Source of the DNA: Methylophilus sp.
GTDB taxonomy: Bacteria; Pseudomonadota; Gammaproteobacteria; Burkholderiales; Methylophilaceae
Assembly (NCBI RefSeq): GCF_008015755.1
Contig: NZ_SSGF01000006.1
Location: 1 to 64,000, forward strand
Direction: 5' to 3'
Length of the DNA: 64,000 nt
Shown here: piece after piece, positions 62,918 to 64,000 of the stretch
Layout of the letters: each line of letters opens with the position of its first letter
Numbering within the stretch: the stretch's first letter is position 1
The notes under the pieces: model-generated
Seen by the model: only the letters and a program-made list of their open reading frames with translations
Database searches by the model: none
What the model was told of the DNA's origin: nothing
Made by a program: the position numbers and the translations under genes

Positions 62918-63859
62918 ATGGCGATACAATGGTTTCCTGGGCACATGACGTCTGCGCGCAAAAAGGCAGAAGAAACACTAGAGCATATTGACGTGGTGAT
63001 TGAGGTGCTGGATGCGCGCGTGCCAGCCGCCAGCCATAACCCGATGATTGAGGAAATGCGCAACTTCCGCCAGCGCCCTAACCTTAAAATCCTCAACAAG
63101 GCAGACTTGGCCGACCCGCAAGTCACCCAGGCCTGGCTGAATTACTTTAATAAACAACCTAATACCAAAGCCGTCGCGCTGTCTTGCAAAAAGCCAGGCG
63201 ACGCAAAAAAAATCCCCGGCTTGTGCCGCCAACTGGCCCCGCACCGTGGCACGCCGCTCAAACCATTGCGCATGATGATTATGGGCATCCCTAACGTTGG
63301 TAAATCCACGCTGATGAACGCCCTGCTCAATCGCCGCGCAGCTAAAGTGGGCGACGAACCTGCCGTGACCAAAAGCCAACAACGCTTTGATTTAAATGAT
63401 AGCCAGAATATTACCGACACCCCCGGCATGATGTGGCCAAAAATCGAGCATGCGTCAGATGGTTATCTGCTGGCTGCCAGCCATGCCATTGGCCGTAACG
63501 CGGTGATTGATGAGGATGTGGCTGAGTTTTTGGGCAACGTATTATTAAAGCAATATCCAGAACTGATGAACACGCGTTATAAACTGGATGTGATGAAGCT
63601 GGATGTCAGCAACATGGACGGCATTGATTTGCTGCAAGCGATTGCCAAACGCCGCACCTACAAACGAAATGATGGGCAATGGGATATGGAACGCACGGCA
63701 ATGGCTTTGCTGACCGATTACCGCAGCGGGGCGATAGGCCGCGTCAGCCTGGAATCCCCTCAAAGCCGGGCCGAGATGTTGGCACTGGCTGAAGAACAGG
63801 CCGCGGCAGCGAAAAAAGCCAAAGAAGATCAGGCAGCCCCAGAGCCTGATACTCTATAA
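62918..63859 (+). CDS. ylqF: ribosome biogenesis GTPase YlqF/RbgA
   Basis: IQWFPGHMTSARKKAEE; circularly permuted G motifs NKADLAD, GIPNVGKSTLMN, DTPGMMWPKIE. Confidence 0.95.
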   Translation: MAIQWFPGHMTSARKKAEETLEHIDVVIEVLDARVPAASHNPMIEEMRNFRQRPNLKILNKADLADPQVTQAWLNYFNKQPNTKAVALSCKKPGDAKKIPGLCRQLAPHRGTPLKPLRMMIMGIPNVGKSTLMNALLNRRAAKVGDEPAVTKSQQRFDLNDSQNITDTPGMMWPKIEHASDGYLLAASHAIGRNAVIDEDVAEFLGNVLLKQYPELMNTRYKLDVMKLDVSNMDGIDLLQAIAKRRTYKRNDGQWDMERTAMALLTDYRSGAIGRVSLESPQSRAEMLALAEEQAAAAKKAKEDQAAPEPDTL

Positions 63860-63867
63860 CTTGTTTA

Positions 63868-64000
63868 TCAGGCAATCAGGCTGGCGTGCCGCTTGGCAGG
63901 CTTGGCTTCTTGAGGCGGCTTAGTCAGCAGCTGGTCAATATTGCTGGCAATCCGATTGCGGCCGTTCTGCTTGGCTTTATACAGATTTTGGTCGGCCCCG
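63868..64000 (-). CDS. GGDEF-domain protein (diguanylate cyclase), C-terminal end, runs off right edge
   Basis: GADQNLYKAKQNGRNRIASNIDQLLTKPPQEAKPAKRHASLIA*. Confidence 0.8.
   Translation of the reverse strand, partial: GADQNLYKAKQNGRNRIASNIDQLLTKPPQEAKPAKRHASLIA

Overview
This is a ~64 kb chromosomal segment whose gene content and order (dedD-folC-accD-trpABF-truA-fimV-asd, leuBDC, cimA, argGFD, rlmB-rnr, tatD-holB-tmk-mltG-pabC) fit a betaproteobacterium. Orphan pqqA peptides suggest a Methylophilaceae-like methylotroph; this taxonomy is inferred and was not searched. Most of the window is ordinary housekeeping DNA. Two accessory patches stand out. (1) ~31.8-35.6 kb, next to tRNA-Leu(CAG), is AT-rich. 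It holds a KfrA-like DNA-binding protein with a perfect 10-bp inverted repeat in front of it, a dyad-rich intergenic region, a tyrosine recombinase, and an IS256-family transposase remnant that has lost its catalytic core. (2) ~42.4-47.0 kb holds a frameshifted gene, an XRE regulator, a PEP-CTERM protein, an orphan IS256-like end, a DUF6933-like gene, a umuD, a pqqA minigene lying between umuD and a truncated umuC, and a decayed TIR-like (CBASS/defence-type) gene fragment. A second pqqA encoding an identical 23-aa peptide lies ~9.7 kb away on the other strand; the two genes differ at five synonymous sites. Other points are two palindromes upstream of a zinc-chaperone-type GTPase next to a Fur/Zur-family regulator, an in-frame (EPKV)n minisatellite in the left-edge SPOR/DedD-type gene, and several small genes missing from the ORF track. 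No CRISPR array or rRNA was seen. All family assignments come from reading the translated sequence; no database search was run.
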